From Catenulispora rubra (GTDB lineage: Bacteria > Actinomycetota > Actinomycetes > Streptomycetales > Catenulisporaceae), in assembly GCF_015356825.1 (NCBI RefSeq), contig NZ_JAACYW010000010.1, forward strand, positions 1 through 64,000: DNA of 64,000 nucleotides, given 5' to 3'. The translations under genes were made by a program, and so were the position numbers. Below the pieces are notes generated by a model, which saw only the letters and a program-made list of their open reading frames with translations, was not told the DNA's origin and did not search any database. Below are positions 51,215-61,458 of the stretch, in pieces (the stretch's first letter is position 1; every line of letters starts with the position of its first letter).

Positions 51215-52896
51215 TGTCGGACACCTGGGCCGGCTTGCTCCAAGTCGCCGCCCTGGTCCTCCTGCTGGCCGTGTCCTACCGGCCGCTGGGGGACTACATG
51301 GCGCACATTCTCACCTCGAAGAAGCATCTTCGGGTGGAGAAGGTCCTGTACAAGACGATGGGCGTGGATTCCGAGGCGGACCAGACGTGGGGCACGTACC
51401 TGCGGTCGGTGTTCGCGATCTCCGCCGTCGGGGTCCTGCTCCTGTACCTGATCCTGCGGATCCAGCATCATCTGATGTTGGCGCTGGGCATGCCGAAGGT
51501 GAACGCGGACCTGGCGTACAACACGGCGGCGTCGTTCGTGACCAACACCAACTGGCAGAACTACTCGGGCGAGAACACGCTGGGCTATGTCGCGCAGATG
51601 ACCGGTCTGGCGGTGCAGAACTTCGTGTCGGCCTCGGTCGGTATCGCGGTGGTCGCGACGCTGATCCGCGGCTTCACGCGCTCCAAGACGGACCGGTTGG
51701 GCAATTTCTGGGTGGATCTGACCCGGATCATCTTCCGTCTGATGCTGCCGTTCTCGATCGTGTTCTCGTTGGTCTTGATTGCCAGTGGTGCGGTGCAGTC
51801 GCTGGGTGACCACTTGACGGTGGTGCACACGCTCAACGGCGACCAGAGTCTGTACACCGGTGCGACCGCCTCGCAGGAGGTCATCAAGGAGCTCGGTACC
51901 AACGGTGGCGGTATCTTCAATGCCAACTCCGCGCATCCGTTCGAGAACCCGACGGCGTTCACGAACCTGTTGGAGATCTATCTGCTGCTGGTGATCGGGT
52001 TCGCGCTGCCGCGGACGTTCGGGAAGATGGTCGGCTCGCACAGGCAGGGCTACACGATCTTGTCGGTGATGGCGATCATCTGGATCGGTTCGCTGGCCTT
52101 CTCCACGTTCGTCGAGACGCATCACCACGGCATCAACCTGGCCGACGGTCACGCGGCGTTGGAGGGTAAGGAGTCCAGGTTCGGTATCCCGGCCTCGACG
52201 TTGTTCATGACCTCTACGACGTTGACTTCGACCGGTGCCATCAACTCCTGGCACGACTCGTATACACCGCTTGGCGGTGGTGCGGCCATGTTCAACATGA
52301 TGTTGGGTGAGATCGCGCCCGGCGGTACCGGTTCGGGGCTGTACGGCATGTTGGTCCTGGCCATCGTCACGGTGTTCATCGCCGGTCTGATGGTCGGCCG
52401 TACGCCGGAGTACCTGGGTAAGAAGATCCGTCCGGCGGAGATGAAGTACGCGGCGTTGTACATCCTGACCACGCCCGCTGTGGTGCTGGTCTTCACCGGT
52501 CTGGCCATGGCGCTGAAGGGTGAGACAGCCTCGATCAGCAGCGGCAACCTGTACGACGGCCATCCAACGCCACACGGCTTCTCCGAGGTGTTGTACGCGT
52601 TCACCTCGATGGGCAACAACAACGGTTCGGCTTTCGGCGGTCTGTCCGGGAACACGCACTGGTGGAACACCGCCGGCGCGCTGGCCATGATGTTCGGCCG
52701 GTTCCTGCCGATGATCTGGGTGCTGGCGCTGGCCGGTTCGCTGGCCAAGCAGAAGCCGGTGCCGGAGACCGAGGGCACGCTGAAGACCGCCTCGCCGCTG
52801 TTCGCGGGGATGCTGCTGGGCACCGTGCTGCTGGTGGTCGGCCTCACCTACTTCCCGGCCCTGTCGCTCGGGCCGCTCGCTGAAGGACTGCACTGA
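51214..52896 (+). CDS. kdpA: K+-transporting ATPase subunit A
   Basis: The 560-residue, roughly ten-helix K+ channel-like subunit has the four pore loops recognisable in [52 protein letters not shown] and [17 protein letters not shown]. KdpA binds and selects K+ in the high-affinity uptake pump. Its stop overlaps the kdpB start. Confidence 0.97.
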   Translation: MSDTWAGLLQVAALVLLLAVSYRPLGDYMAHILTSKKHLRVEKVLYKTMGVDSEADQTWGTYLRSVFAISAVGVLLLYLILRIQHHLMLALGMPKVNADLAYNTAASFVTNTNWQNYSGENTLGYVAQMTGLAVQNFVSASVGIAVVATLIRGFTRSKTDRLGNFWVDLTRIIFRLMLPFSIVFSLVLIASGAVQSLGDHLTVVHTLNGDQSLYTGATASQEVIKELGTNGGGIFNANSAHPFENPTAFTNLLEIYLLLVIGFALPRTFGKMVGSHRQGYTILSVMAIIWIGSLAFSTFVETHHHGINLADGHAALEGKESRFGIPASTLFMTSTTLTSTGAINSWHDSYTPLGGGAAMFNMMLGEIAPGGTGSGLYGMLVLAIVTVFIAGLMVGRTPEYLGKKIRPAEMKYAALYILTTPAVVLVFTGLAMALKGETASISSGNLYDGHPTPHGFSEVLYAFTSMGNNNGSAFGGLSGNTHWWNTAGALAMMFGRFLPMIWVLALAGSLAKQKPVPETEGTLKTASPLFAGMLLGTVLLVVGLTYFPALSLGPLAEGLH

Positions 52897-55040
52897 TGTC
52901 CACCGATGCCGTGACTCAAGTCCCCGCTACCGGTGGGACTCCGCAACCGAAGCAGGACACCGAGGGCCGAAAGATCGGCGCCGGTTTCCTGGACCCGAAG
53001 ATGCTCTGGAAGTCGCTTCCGGACGCGCTGAAGAAGCTCGACCCCCGGGTGATGATGAAAAACCCGGTCATGTTCGTCGTCGAGGCTGGTTCCGCGCTCA
53101 CCACCTGGCAGGCGATCGCGCATCCGTCGGTGTTCGCCTGGGTGATCACCGTCTGGCTGTGGCTGACCGTGGTGTTCGCCAACCTGGCTGAGGCGGTGGC
53201 CGAGGGCCGTGGCAAGGCGCAGGCCGCCACCTTGCGCAAGGCCAAGACCACGACCGTGGCCCGGCGCCTGGCGTCCTGGACTCCGGGTGTCTCCGGGGCG
53301 GCCGGTGTCTCCGGCGAGGTCACCGAGGTTCCCGGCACCGATCTGATGCTCGGCGACTTCGTGGTGGTCGAGGCCGGCCAGGTCATCCCCGGCGACGGCG
53401 ACGTCGTCGAGGGTGTGGCCTCGGTGGACGAGTCGGCGATCACCGGCGAGTCGGCCCCGGTGATCCGGGAGTCCGGCGGCGACCGGTCGGCGGTCACCGG
53501 CGGCACCAAGGTGCTGTCGGACCGGATCGTCGTGAAGATCACGTCCAAGCCGGGTGAGACCTTCATCGACCGGATGATCAGCCTGGTCGAGGGTGCGAAC
53601 CGGCAGAAGACGCCGAACGAGCTGGCGCTGAACGTGCTGCTGGCCTCGCTGACGATCGTGTTCCTGCTCGCGGTGGTCACGCTGCAGCCGATGGCTACCT
53701 GGGCCGGCGCCGCGCAGTCGCTGGTGGTCATGGTTTCGCTGCTGGTGGCGCTGATCCCGACCACGATCGGCGCGCTGCTCTCCGCGATCGGCATCGCCGG
53801 CATGGACCGCCTCGTCCAGCGCAACGTGCTGGCGATGTCCGGACGCGCGGTCGAGGCCGCCGGCGACATCAACACCCTGCTGCTGGACAAGACCGGCACC
53901 ATCACCTTGGGCAACCGCCAGGCCTCCGAGTTCGTCCCGGTCGTCGGGGTGGACAAGGACGCCCTTGCAGACGCCGCGCAGCTGTCGTCGCTGGCCGATG
54001 AGACGCCGGAGGGCCGCTCCATCGTGGTGCTGGCCAAGACCGGCTACGGGCTGCGCGAGCGGCACCAGGGCGAGCTGACCGGCGCGGAGTTCGTGCCGTT
54101 CACCGCGCAGACCCGGATGTCCGGGGTGAACCTGCACGACGGCCGGGAAGTCCGCAAGGGCGCCGGGGCCGCGGTGATGAAGTGGGTCCGCGACAACGGC
54201 GGGCACCCCACCGACGAGGTCGGCCAGCTGGTCGACGCCATCTCCGGCGCCGGCGGTACCCCGCTGGTGGTGGCGGAGCACGTGCCCGGCCAGCCGGCCC
54301 GCACCCTGGGCGTCATCCATTTGAAGGACGTCGTCAAGGAAGGCATCCGCGAGCGTTTCGCCGAGCTGCGGGCGATGGGCATCAAGACGGTCATGATCAC
54401 CGGGGACAACCCGCTGACCGCCAAGGCCATCGCCGAGGAGGCCGGGGTCGACGACTTCCTGGCCGAGGCGACGCCCGAGGACAAGATGGCGCTGATCAAG
54501 AAGGAGCAGGAGGGCGGCAAGCTGGTCGCGATGACCGGCGACGGCACCAACGACGCCCCCGCTTTGGCGCAGGCCGACGTCGGCGTGGCCATGAACACCG
54601 GGACCTCGGCCGCCAAGGAGGCCGGGAACATGGTGGACCTGGACTCCAACCCGACCAAGCTGATCGAGATCGTCGAGATCGGCAAGCAGCTGCTCATCAC
54701 CCGCGGCGCGCTGACCACCTTCTCCATCGCCAACGACGTCGCGAAGTACTTCGCGATCATCCCGGCCATGTTCACCGTCATCTATCCGGGCCTGCACGTC
54801 CTCAACATCATGGGCCTGCACTCGCCGAAGTCGGCGATCACCAGCGCCATCATCTTCAACGCGCTGATCATCATCGGCCTGATCCCGCTGGCGCTGCGCG
54901 GCGTGCAGTACAAGCCGTCCTCCGCCTCCGCGCTGCTGCGGCGAAACCTGGTGATCTACGGTGCCGGCGGTCTGGCGCTGCCGTTCGTCGGCATCAAAGT
55001 GATCGACCTGATCATCCAGTTCATCCCCGGATTGAAGTAG
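52896..55040 (+). CDS. kdpB: K+-transporting P-type ATPase subunit B
   Basis: The 714-residue P-type ATPase has the phosphorylation motif DKTGTIT, the TGES actuator loop (AITGESAPV), and the hinge [20 protein letters not shown]. It drives K+ uptake with KdpA, KdpF and KdpC. The N-terminus has an extra stretch ([15 protein letters not shown]) before the family core. It is coupled to kdpA by ATGA-type overlap. Confidence 0.97.
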   Translation: MSTDAVTQVPATGGTPQPKQDTEGRKIGAGFLDPKMLWKSLPDALKKLDPRVMMKNPVMFVVEAGSALTTWQAIAHPSVFAWVITVWLWLTVVFANLAEAVAEGRGKAQAATLRKAKTTTVARRLASWTPGVSGAAGVSGEVTEVPGTDLMLGDFVVVEAGQVIPGDGDVVEGVASVDESAITGESAPVIRESGGDRSAVTGGTKVLSDRIVVKITSKPGETFIDRMISLVEGANRQKTPNELALNVLLASLTIVFLLAVVTLQPMATWAGAAQSLVVMVSLLVALIPTTIGALLSAIGIAGMDRLVQRNVLAMSGRAVEAAGDINTLLLDKTGTITLGNRQASEFVPVVGVDKDALADAAQLSSLADETPEGRSIVVLAKTGYGLRERHQGELTGAEFVPFTAQTRMSGVNLHDGREVRKGAGAAVMKWVRDNGGHPTDEVGQLVDAISGAGGTPLVVAEHVPGQPARTLGVIHLKDVVKEGIRERFAELRAMGIKTVMITGDNPLTAKAIAEEAGVDDFLAEATPEDKMALIKKEQEGGKLVAMTGDGTNDAPALAQADVGVAMNTGTSAAKEAGNMVDLDSNPTKLIEIVEIGKQLLITRGALTTFSIANDVAKYFAIIPAMFTVIYPGLHVLNIMGLHSPKSAITSAIIFNALIIIGLIPLALRGVQYKPSSASALLRRNLVIYGAGGLALPFVGIKVIDLIIQFIPGLK

Positions 55041-55053
55041 GAAGAGCCGACCA

Positions 55054-55698
55054 ATGAAACTCGGAGCAACCATCCGGCGCTACAGCGCCGCCATCCGGGC
55101 CATGGTGGTGTTCACCGTGATCCTCGGGATCGCCTATCCGCTCCTGATAACCGGGATCGCGCAACTCGCCTTCAAGGACAAGGCCAACGGGTCGCTCATC
55201 AAGGACGCCTCGGGCAAGGTCGTCGGCTCCTCGCTGCTGTGCCAGCAGTACGTCGACAAGTCCGGGAACGCCCTGCCGCAGTACTTCCAGGCCCGGCCGT
55301 CCAACGCCGCCAACTCGTCGAACTCCAGCGACCCCGGCTGCAACTACAGCTACTCCGGCGGGTCCAACCTGGGCACCAGCAGCGCCACGCTCAAGGGCAC
55401 CATCGAGGGCCGGATCGCCTCCTACGCCAAGGCGTACAGCATCGACCCGACCAAGGTGCCCGAGGACGCGGTGACTGCCTCGGCCTCCGGGCTGGACCCG
55501 GGGATCTCGGTGGAGAACGCCGACGACCAGGCCGCCTCGGTGGCCAAAGCCCGCGGCCTCGACACGGCGACCGTCGACAAGCTGGTCAAGGACAACACCA
55601 CCGGCCGCTCCCTGGGCTTCCTGGGAGAGAAGTACGTCAACGTGGTGACCCTGAACCTGGCCCTGGACAAGGCACACCCCGTCACCGCGAGCAGCTGA
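55054..55698 (+). CDS. kdpC: K+-transporting ATPase subunit C
   Basis: The 214-residue protein has one N-terminal membrane helix (MVVFTVILGIAYPLLITGIA) and the KdpC periplasmic-type domain: GSSLLCQQYVDKSGNALPQYFQARPS, split by an Asn/Ser/Gly-rich loop, then SASGLDPGISVENADDQAAS, KARGL and GRSLGFLGEKYVNVVTLNLALD. KdpC is the accessory subunit of the Kdp pump. It lies 13 bp after kdpB and is the last gene of the operon. Confidence 0.96.
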   Translation: MKLGATIRRYSAAIRAMVVFTVILGIAYPLLITGIAQLAFKDKANGSLIKDASGKVVGSSLLCQQYVDKSGNALPQYFQARPSNAANSSNSSDPGCNYSYSGGSNLGTSSATLKGTIEGRIASYAKAYSIDPTKVPEDAVTASASGLDPGISVENADDQAASVAKARGLDTATVDKLVKDNTTGRSLGFLGEKYVNVVTLNLALDKAHPVTASS

Positions 55699-55706
55699 TC
55701 CTGATG

Positions 55707-55738
55707 CGGGGCCGGCGCCGTGATCGGCGTCGGCCCCG
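55707..55738 (+). terminator. Hairpin after kdpC
   Basis: CGGGGCCGGCGCCG / CGGCGTCGGCCCCG with a 4-nt loop (TGAT), one G-T wobble, begins 8 bp after the kdpC stop. It also lies just beyond the end of the convergent antiporter gene and could serve both directions. Confidence 0.7.
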
Positions 55739-55753
55739 TCGTGTTCTCAGCTT

Positions 55754-57292
55754 TCAGTTCTCTGGTGTGACGGCGGCTTCCGCACGGTCGAGCTCCAGTT
55801 GCAGTCGTCGCCGGGTGGTGTCGCTGACCATCCCCTCGGTGTAGAGCCGCCGCAGTTCGGCCGTCTGCACGCCGATGATGTCGCGTTGCAGTGCCGCGTA
55901 GTCGGCGGCCGGCCAGGCACCGTCGGGACGGTGTCCCAGGCGCGCGGTGTAGCGGCGGCGGGCGCGTTCCAGCACGGCTTCCGGGACGGTGGTGGTCTCG
56001 GCCAGGCCGTCGAGGTAGTCCAGGGCGGATTCGGCCAGGGCGGTGCGGGCGGCGGCCTCCTTGCTGGCGCGCAGTGCCGGGTCCACGGCCAGGCCGGAGC
56101 CGGTGACCACACCGGCCAGGCTCAGGCCCTGCAGGGTGAGGGTCGCTGCCACGACGCTGGTCGTGAGCACGAGGATCAACGGCCGTCCGGCCAGCGGCGC
56201 GCCGTCGTCGGCAGCGAGCGGGATGGTCAGCGCCGCGGCCAAGGGCATCACGCCGCGGGTCCCGGCCCAGGTCACCACCCGCGTGGTGGCCCAGGTCGGG
56301 AACGCGCGGGTGGGTTTGGCGACGGCGACCGTCGGCCACACCCACAGCACCCGGATCCCGACCAGGACGGCGGCCAGCGCCGCGGCCTGCAACGGCCACC
56401 AGCCGGTGTGCGGCGGCAGGTCACGCACCATGGTCGGCAGCTCCAGGCCGATGAGGGCGAACACCACCGATTCCAGCAGGAACACGATGACCGCGTACAC
56501 GGCCTGCACCTGTAGCCGGATACGGGCGTCGCTGGTGCGGTGGCCCATGCCGCCGCTCGCCACGCCGGCCACGACCACCGCGGTCACCCCGGAGGTGCCG
56601 ACGGACTCGGCCAGGATGTACGCGGCATATGGCGTGACCAGCGCGATGACGGTCTGCAGCACAGGATCGGCGGTGCGGGAGCGCAGCAGGACCACGAGCA
56701 CCGACAGCGCCGCGCCGATGCCCGCGCCGCCGCCTGCCAGCAGCACGAACTGGCCTCCAGCGCCGAGCCAGGAAACGGTTCCGGCGCTCACCGCGACGCC
56801 GACCGCGACCTTGAACAGCACCAGCGACGTGGCGTCGTTGAACAAGCTCTCGGCCTGCACGAGTGTCTGGATGCGGCCGGGCAGTGCCAGGCGGCGGCTC
56901 AGCGCGGTGACCGCGACCGGGTCGGTGGAGGCCAGCACCGCCCCGAGGACGAAGGCCATCGACGCCGAGAGCGCGGTCAGCTGCGAGGCCAGCCCGGCCA
57001 CCGCCGCAGCGGTGGCGAGCACCAGACCGAAGGCCAGCAAGGCCACCGGACGCCACACCGCGCGCAGGTCACGCAGCGACATCTCCTCCGCCGAGGCGAA
57101 CAGCAGCGGCGGCAGCACGATCAACGCGATTGTCTCCGGCGCGACGCGTACCGCCGGCACTCCGGGGAGCAGCGCGACCGCGAGGCCGGCCAACACCAGC
57201 AGCGACGGGGCTGGGATACGAAGGCGTTGAGCGAAAGTGGCGACCGCTGTGCCCAGTACGACCAGGGCCAGGACGATCCCCACTGCGTGCAT
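55754..57292 (-). CDS. Monovalent cation/proton antiporter, CPA1 type
   Basis: The 512-residue protein has about twelve membrane helices. It carries the CPA1 signatures LPPLLFASA, ASTDPVAVTALSRRL and AESLFNDATSLVLFKVAVGV with the conserved Asp residues, and RGVMPLAAALTIPL. A soluble C-terminal tail of about 110 residues follows. It likely exchanges Na+ or K+ for H+. The ATG at 57292 has GAGG at 8 bp; a GTG three codons upstream is an alternative. It ends tail-to-tail with kdpC. Placement beside kdp suggests a shared role in ion balance. Confidence 0.9.
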   Translation of the reverse strand: MHAVGIVLALVVLGTAVATFAQRLRIPAPSLLVLAGLAVALLPGVPAVRVAPETIALIVLPPLLFASAEEMSLRDLRAVWRPVALLAFGLVLATAAAVAGLASQLTALSASMAFVLGAVLASTDPVAVTALSRRLALPGRIQTLVQAESLFNDATSLVLFKVAVGVAVSAGTVSWLGAGGQFVLLAGGGAGIGAALSVLVVLLRSRTADPVLQTVIALVTPYAAYILAESVGTSGVTAVVVAGVASGGMGHRTSDARIRLQVQAVYAVIVFLLESVVFALIGLELPTMVRDLPPHTGWWPLQAAALAAVLVGIRVLWVWPTVAVAKPTRAFPTWATTRVVTWAGTRGVMPLAAALTIPLAADDGAPLAGRPLILVLTTSVVAATLTLQGLSLAGVVTGSGLAVDPALRASKEAAARTALAESALDYLDGLAETTTVPEAVLERARRRYTARLGHRPDGAWPAADYAALQRDIIGVQTAELRRLYTEGMVSDTTRRRLQLELDRAEAAVTPEN

Positions 57293-57429
57293 CGCGGGCA
57301 CCTCGGAGCCATTCGTCGGGGCCTGCCGTCGTCGGCGGTTCTTCCCGAGCCGACCAGACTTCCCGGCGCACCGTCGCCAGTTTAGTGATCTTCCAGTGGC
57401 GACGTCACCTGATTAGCGGGCGAGAACGG

Positions 57430-57465
57430 CACATGGCCCGTGCCGAACCCGGCACGGGCCATGTG
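57430..57465 (-). terminator. Hairpin downstream of the bL37-like gene
   Basis: A perfect 16-bp stem CACATGGCCCGTGCCG / CGGCACGGGCCATGTG with a 4-nt loop (AACC), 11 bp downstream of the minus-strand stop at 57476. No U-run. Confidence 0.8.
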
Positions 57466-57475
57466 GTCTGACTGT

Positions 57476-57550
57476 TCAGGCGCCGGGGCGGCGGCCGTGG
57501 TTCGCCGTCTTCTTCCGGCGGGCGCGCTTCTTGCGGGCGCGTTTGGACAC
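57476..57550 (-). CDS. bL37-like 24-residue ribosomal protein
   Basis: GTG at 57550 after AGGGAG at 6 bp encodes VSKRARKKRARRKKTANHGR ending RPGA, 24 residues, half of them Lys or Arg. The KKR...NHG(K/R)RP pattern fits the tiny bL37 protein described in mycobacterial large ribosomal subunits and found across actinomycetes. A strong hairpin follows at once. The match is from memory of the family; a free basic peptide is the alternative. Confidence 0.7.
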   Translation of the reverse strand: MSKRARKKRARRKKTANHGRRPGA

Positions 57551-58160
57551 GGGTGCTCCCTTCGGAGTGGGTGCGGATGCGGAGACGACCGGGAATCAGC
57601 CGGTGATATTCGGCGGCCGGTCGTCATGGCTCCGCTCGGCGCTCCAGCAGGACACACGGCGGTTGATCACGACCCCATGAAAGCATCGCGTCGCCAGGTC
57701 GGCGGTCGCCGCCAACGGGGGTCAAGCACTCGCCGAACTCGCTCCTCGCATCCGTGACGGCTTTGCGAGGCAGTCGTGGGCGATTCGTATGCCCCATGTT
57801 TGAACGATGCGGGGCGAGTTGCCGGTGATATCCGTTACCTGCTTTGCTGGTCGCGTGATCACCGAAGGCGTACAGCGGCGCCCCGCGAACGGCGGGGCCG
57901 CGAGGGCTTGCGCCGTCTGCCCAGCCGGTGATCCGGGCCGCCGGCATGACGACCGGCCGCCTCATCGCGTCGAGCTCTGAGTAGACCGCGGTCCGACAGG
58001 CTCGGTCCGCGGCTGTTGTCGCTGACGCCTGCCAAACCTATGGAATCCGACCTGACTCCTCCTTCAGGCGGCTGACCACCACGCCGATCGCCCGCGCCGA
58101 CCCAACAACGGCGGGCTCGGGCCCGGTGCCCCTCATCGAAACCGGAAAGCTCTCACCACC
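57551..58160. other. Gap without a supportable gene
   Basis: This is a 610-bp gap between the bL37-like gene and the SDR gene. No frame has family character with a plausible start. A small hairpin, GCCCCGC/GCGGGGC with a 5-nt loop, lies near 57870-57892. The divergent promoters of both flanking genes must lie here. Confidence 0.5.
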
Positions 58161-58982
58161 ATGTCGAAGAACTCGACCTCCTCTCGCACTGTCCTGGTCA
58201 CCGGCGCCGACGCCGGCCTCGGATTGGAGATCGCGCGGCAGCTCGCCGCGCAGCGGGCCCACGTCATCGTGCACGCCCGTACGCCCGAACTCGGCGAGCA
58301 GGCCGTGCGCACCCTCGTGGCCGACGGCGCGCAGGCCGGACGGCTGTCGCTGGTCACGGCCGACTTCGCCGACCTCGCCCAGGTCACCGCCATGGCCCGG
58401 CAGGTCGCCGCCGACCACCGGAAGCTGGACCTGCTGGTCAACAACGCCGCGATGTTCGGGACGCAGACCCGCACCCTCACCGCCGACGCTCACGAGTCCA
58501 CCTTCCAGGTCAACTACCTGGCGCCCTACCTGCTGACCCGGCTGCTGTGGCCGATGCTCACCGCCGAGCCGGGAAGCCGCGTGGTCAACGTGTCCTCGGC
58601 CCTGCACCGGGGCGGCCGGCTGCACTGGGGCGACGTCGACTCGGCCAAGCGCTACTCGGCGGTCGCCGCCTACGCGCAGTCCAAACTCGCGCTGAACCTG
58701 TTCACCAAAGCCGTCGCGGTCCGGGGCGGGACCGGCCTGATCGCCGCCAGCGTGCACCCCGGGATCCTGGCGACCGACATGGTCCGGAACTACACCCGCC
58801 AACTGGGGCGCCCGGTGTCCGAGGGCGCGGCAGCGGTGCTGCACTTGGCCAACGCGCACGTCGAGGACGGCGGGTACTACGAGGGCGTCGCCGCCTCCGT
58901 CCCCAACCTGCTGATGAACGACCCGAGCTCGGTGGACCGGCTGTGGAAGCTCAGCGCCCGGCTGGTCGGGCTGGCTGCCTGA
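58161..58982 (+). CDS. Short-chain dehydrogenase/reductase
   Basis: The 273-residue Rossmann protein has the cofactor motif TGADAGLGLEIA, the NNAAM motif, catalytic Ser in VNVSSALHRGG, the YAQSKLAL pair (Tyr/Lys) and HPGILATDM. This is the classical SDR family, retinol-dehydrogenase-like subgroup. Substrate unknown. It stands alone. Confidence 0.9.
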   Translation: MSKNSTSSRTVLVTGADAGLGLEIARQLAAQRAHVIVHARTPELGEQAVRTLVADGAQAGRLSLVTADFADLAQVTAMARQVAADHRKLDLLVNNAAMFGTQTRTLTADAHESTFQVNYLAPYLLTRLLWPMLTAEPGSRVVNVSSALHRGGRLHWGDVDSAKRYSAVAAYAQSKLALNLFTKAVAVRGGTGLIAASVHPGILATDMVRNYTRQLGRPVSEGAAAVLHLANAHVEDGGYYEGVAASVPNLLMNDPSSVDRLWKLSARLVGLAA

Positions 58983-59094
58983 AGAAGACGTCCACCGCAG
59001 GACGCGCGGGCCCGGACGGTTTGTCCGGGCCCGTGTACGCGCGCTCAGCCGATCGCCACCGCTGGTCGACGCCGACGACGCTGAAGGGATGCGC

Positions 59095-59775
59095 GGCTCT
59101 CGTGTCGGAGTCGGCCCTGTTCGCCAAGGCCACGGATCTGATGCAGTAGTCGGTGTTGTCGGCGGCCAAGGCCGTCGCGGCGAGTAACGGAGCGGCGTTG
59201 GAGACCTCGTATGAAGCCCGGTACGGCTCGGCCGAGGCAGCGGAGTCCAGGAGCTGCCGGTGCGACGCACCAACCGGCTCGTGAACCCAGGACCGGCCGC
59301 GGCGACGGTGCTCACGCTTGTCCTGACCGTCTGGGGAGCATCGACGATGAGCGGCGCCGCCGAGCACGTGCGCGGCGCCAAGAAGGACGCCTTCGACTCG
59401 ATCGCCGCGCTCACCTCACCGTAGCCAAGGCGCTCAGCACCAACGGCGCGCGGCAACGCCGACGAGAGCCGGATCAAAGTCGACTCGTCCCGGGCGGCGC
59501 AGTATCAGGACTCATATCTACAAAAGAACCAGCAACTTATGGACGTGGACTCAGAGGCGACGCTCGGGTCCTATGACGCGGCGGAGAAGTCCGCGCTGGA
59601 CGCGTACTTCACCGGCGAGCGGGCAGTGGCCGAGCAGATGCTGCGCGCCTGCCAGACTTACGAACTCGACGACCGCAAGCTGCGCCAGAAGATCACCACC
59701 GACCTGCCCGAGGCCGTCCGCTTCGACACCAGCCCTGCGGCCGGCCTCCGGCGACGGCTGGCCGAATACCGCTGA
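59095..59775 (+). pseudogene. Decayed membrane signalling-type protein
   Basis: Successive frames read AALVSESALFAKATDLMQ (stop), SVLSAAKAVAASNGAALETS, then NRLVNPGPAAATVLTLVLTV and WGASTMSGAAEHVRGAKKDA (a membrane helix with cytoplasmic tail). They continue with NADESRIKVDSSRAAQYQDS and YLQKNQQLMDVDSEATLGSY, then FTGERAVAEQMLRACQTYEL before the final stop at 59773. The pieces follow the order of a family of actinomycete membrane proteins with a helical extracytoplasmic region, whose name I cannot give. At least one nonsense codon, frameshifts and an internal deletion are visible. The last part (59539-59775) remains an open frame of 78 residues. Confidence 0.55.
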
Positions 59776-59837
59776 CCGAACACACTCGACGGCTTCCCTC
59801 CCGGAGCCGATGGTGACGAACGTCGCACAGGCAAGAT

Positions 59838-59867
59838 GTTTGCATCATTGCGGACCGCGTTTGCATC
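59838..59867. promoter_or_regulatory. GTTTGCATC direct repeats before kdpE-type gene
   Basis: Two exact copies of GTTTGCATC at 59838-59846 and 59859-59867 lie 21 bp apart, two helical turns, about 80 bp upstream of the GTG at 59948. A related GCTTGC(A/G)TC pair precedes the kdp operon. Candidate regulator site. Confidence 0.45.
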
Positions 59868-59947
59868 CCATGAGCAACACGGTCGCCGGGTGTGACAGCG
59901 AGTTCACTTAAAGGACGGAACCCCGCCACCGGAAGGCAACGGCGCCA

Positions 59948-60688
59948 GTGACGCACATCCTTGTCGTGGACGACGAGCCACAGATCCTGCGAGCCCTCCG
60001 CATCAACCTGAAGGCCCGCGCATACGACGTGGACACGGCCGAGCGGGGCGTGGACGCCCTCACCTCAGTGGCCCGCCGGGTTCCCGACCTGGTGCTGCTC
60101 GACCTGGGGCTTCCCGACATGGACGGCCTGGACGTCATCCAGGGACTGCGCGGCTGGACGGACGTGCCGATCGTGGTGCTCTCCGGCCGCACCGAGCAGG
60201 TGGACAAAGTGCGTGTGCTCGACGCCGGGGCGGACGACTACGTCACGAAGCCGTTCTCGATGGAGGAACTCCTGGCACGGCTGCGGGCGGTGCTGCGCCG
60301 CCGGGAGATCGCAGCCGAGCCGGGCGCGCTGCTCAGCGCCGAATACGTCATCGGCCCGAGCACCGTGGACCTGGCGCGGCACACCGTGACCCGCGACGGC
60401 GAGCAGGTACGGCTCACCCGCACCGAATGGGCCGTGCTCGAGATGCTGCTGCGTCACCCCAATCAGCTCATCACCATCACCCGCATGATGGCCGACGTGT
60501 GGGGCCAGGCCGACTCCATGGACGGCGGCCACCTGCGCTTCCACATCGCCCGGCTGCGGCGCAAGCTCGAGGCCGACTCGCAGCGGCCCGTCCACCTGAT
60601 CACCGAGTTCGGAACCGGCTACCGCTTCGTCCCAGCCGCGCCGGCCGTGGCAGTCGCGCCGGCCGTGGCCGAGTCGCAGGTTTCGTGA
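59948..60688 (+). CDS. kdpE: KdpE-type response regulator
   Basis: The 246-residue OmpR/PhoB-type regulator has an acidic pocket (VDDEP) and phospho-acceptor D52 in LLDLGLPDMDG. VTKPFSMEELLARLRAVLRR follows, then a winged-helix effector domain (LTRTEWAVLEMLLRHPNQLI, GHLRFHIARLRRKLE, GTGYRFVP) typical of KdpE. The GTG start has GGAAGG upstream. It lies apart from kdpD and kdpFABC, but no other response regulator is nearby, so it is the likely KdpD partner. Confidence 0.88.
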   Translation: MTHILVVDDEPQILRALRINLKARAYDVDTAERGVDALTSVARRVPDLVLLDLGLPDMDGLDVIQGLRGWTDVPIVVLSGRTEQVDKVRVLDAGADDYVTKPFSMEELLARLRAVLRRREIAAEPGALLSAEYVIGPSTVDLARHTVTRDGEQVRLTRTEWAVLEMLLRHPNQLITITRMMADVWGQADSMDGGHLRFHIARLRRKLEADSQRPVHLITEFGTGYRFVPAAPAVAVAPAVAESQVS

Positions 60689-60840
60689 GATGCGGCTTTG
60701 CGTTCCCGCCGACGCTGTGTGCGAAGCGTTGTCGCCCCTACCGCACGACGGCGCGTGGGATTGCACTGGACCTTGAAACCCCGCGAAGACATGCGATGTC
60801 AAGAATCACTTCACACCCCGCGCGAAGAGGCGACTCCCTG

Positions 60841-61458
60841 ATGACGCTCATGATCCGCTACGACTACGTCAGCTGGGAGAAGCTCTTCCCGGGCTGCGGC
60901 GTCGACCTCACCGCGCTGAGATACGAACCCCCTGACGACTACCTGGCAGGAGCCGAGGCAGCCCTGAAGCATCTGCGGCTGGGCCGCAGCCCGAAACCGG
61001 GCACGATCACCGAGATGCGCGACGACCTCAGGGACGCTCTAGCCGCCGCCACCCATCTGGAGTCCTGCTACGCCGCGGTGCTGTTCCCCAAGCCGAAACG
61101 CAACTCCGACCACCTGTGGCTGGAGTTCACCGCCTACGACAACACCCAAGCGGACCTGACCGTGACGGACGCCCTGCACGATGAGCTCCTCGACCCGGCG
61201 CATACCGAAGTCGTCGTCCAAGGGCCCAGCCAGCTCGAGCTGCCCTGCGGGGCGGCCCTGCGGGTGCTGCAGACGACGGTCACCCGCGCACCGGACGGCA
61301 CGAGGACCCACCGCTTCCCCCGCCTGACGATCTGCGGATCCAATGCCTCCGGCAGCACCCTGTTCACGATCCGCAGCTACGCCACCACCGAGACGCTCAC
61401 TGAGATCCTCGACGAGTTGGTCACGGCTTGGGCCAGAGGACTGGCCTTCTCGGACTGA
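60841..61458 (+). CDS. Hypothetical protein
   Basis: This 205-residue soluble protein starts at MTLMIRYDYVSWEKLF. An ATG 45 bp upstream (MSRITS) is an alternative start. It contains EMRDDLRDALAAATHLESCY and a C-terminal part with LTICGSNASGSTLFTIRSYA. No signal peptide or membrane helix. I do not recognise a family. It follows the KdpE-type gene by 152 bp on the same strand and could be transcribed with it. Confidence 0.65.
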   Translation: MTLMIRYDYVSWEKLFPGCGVDLTALRYEPPDDYLAGAEAALKHLRLGRSPKPGTITEMRDDLRDALAAATHLESCYAAVLFPKPKRNSDHLWLEFTAYDNTQADLTVTDALHDELLDPAHTEVVVQGPSQLELPCGAALRVLQTTVTRAPDGTRTHRFPRLTICGSNASGSTLFTIRSYATTETLTEILDELVTAWARGLAFSD

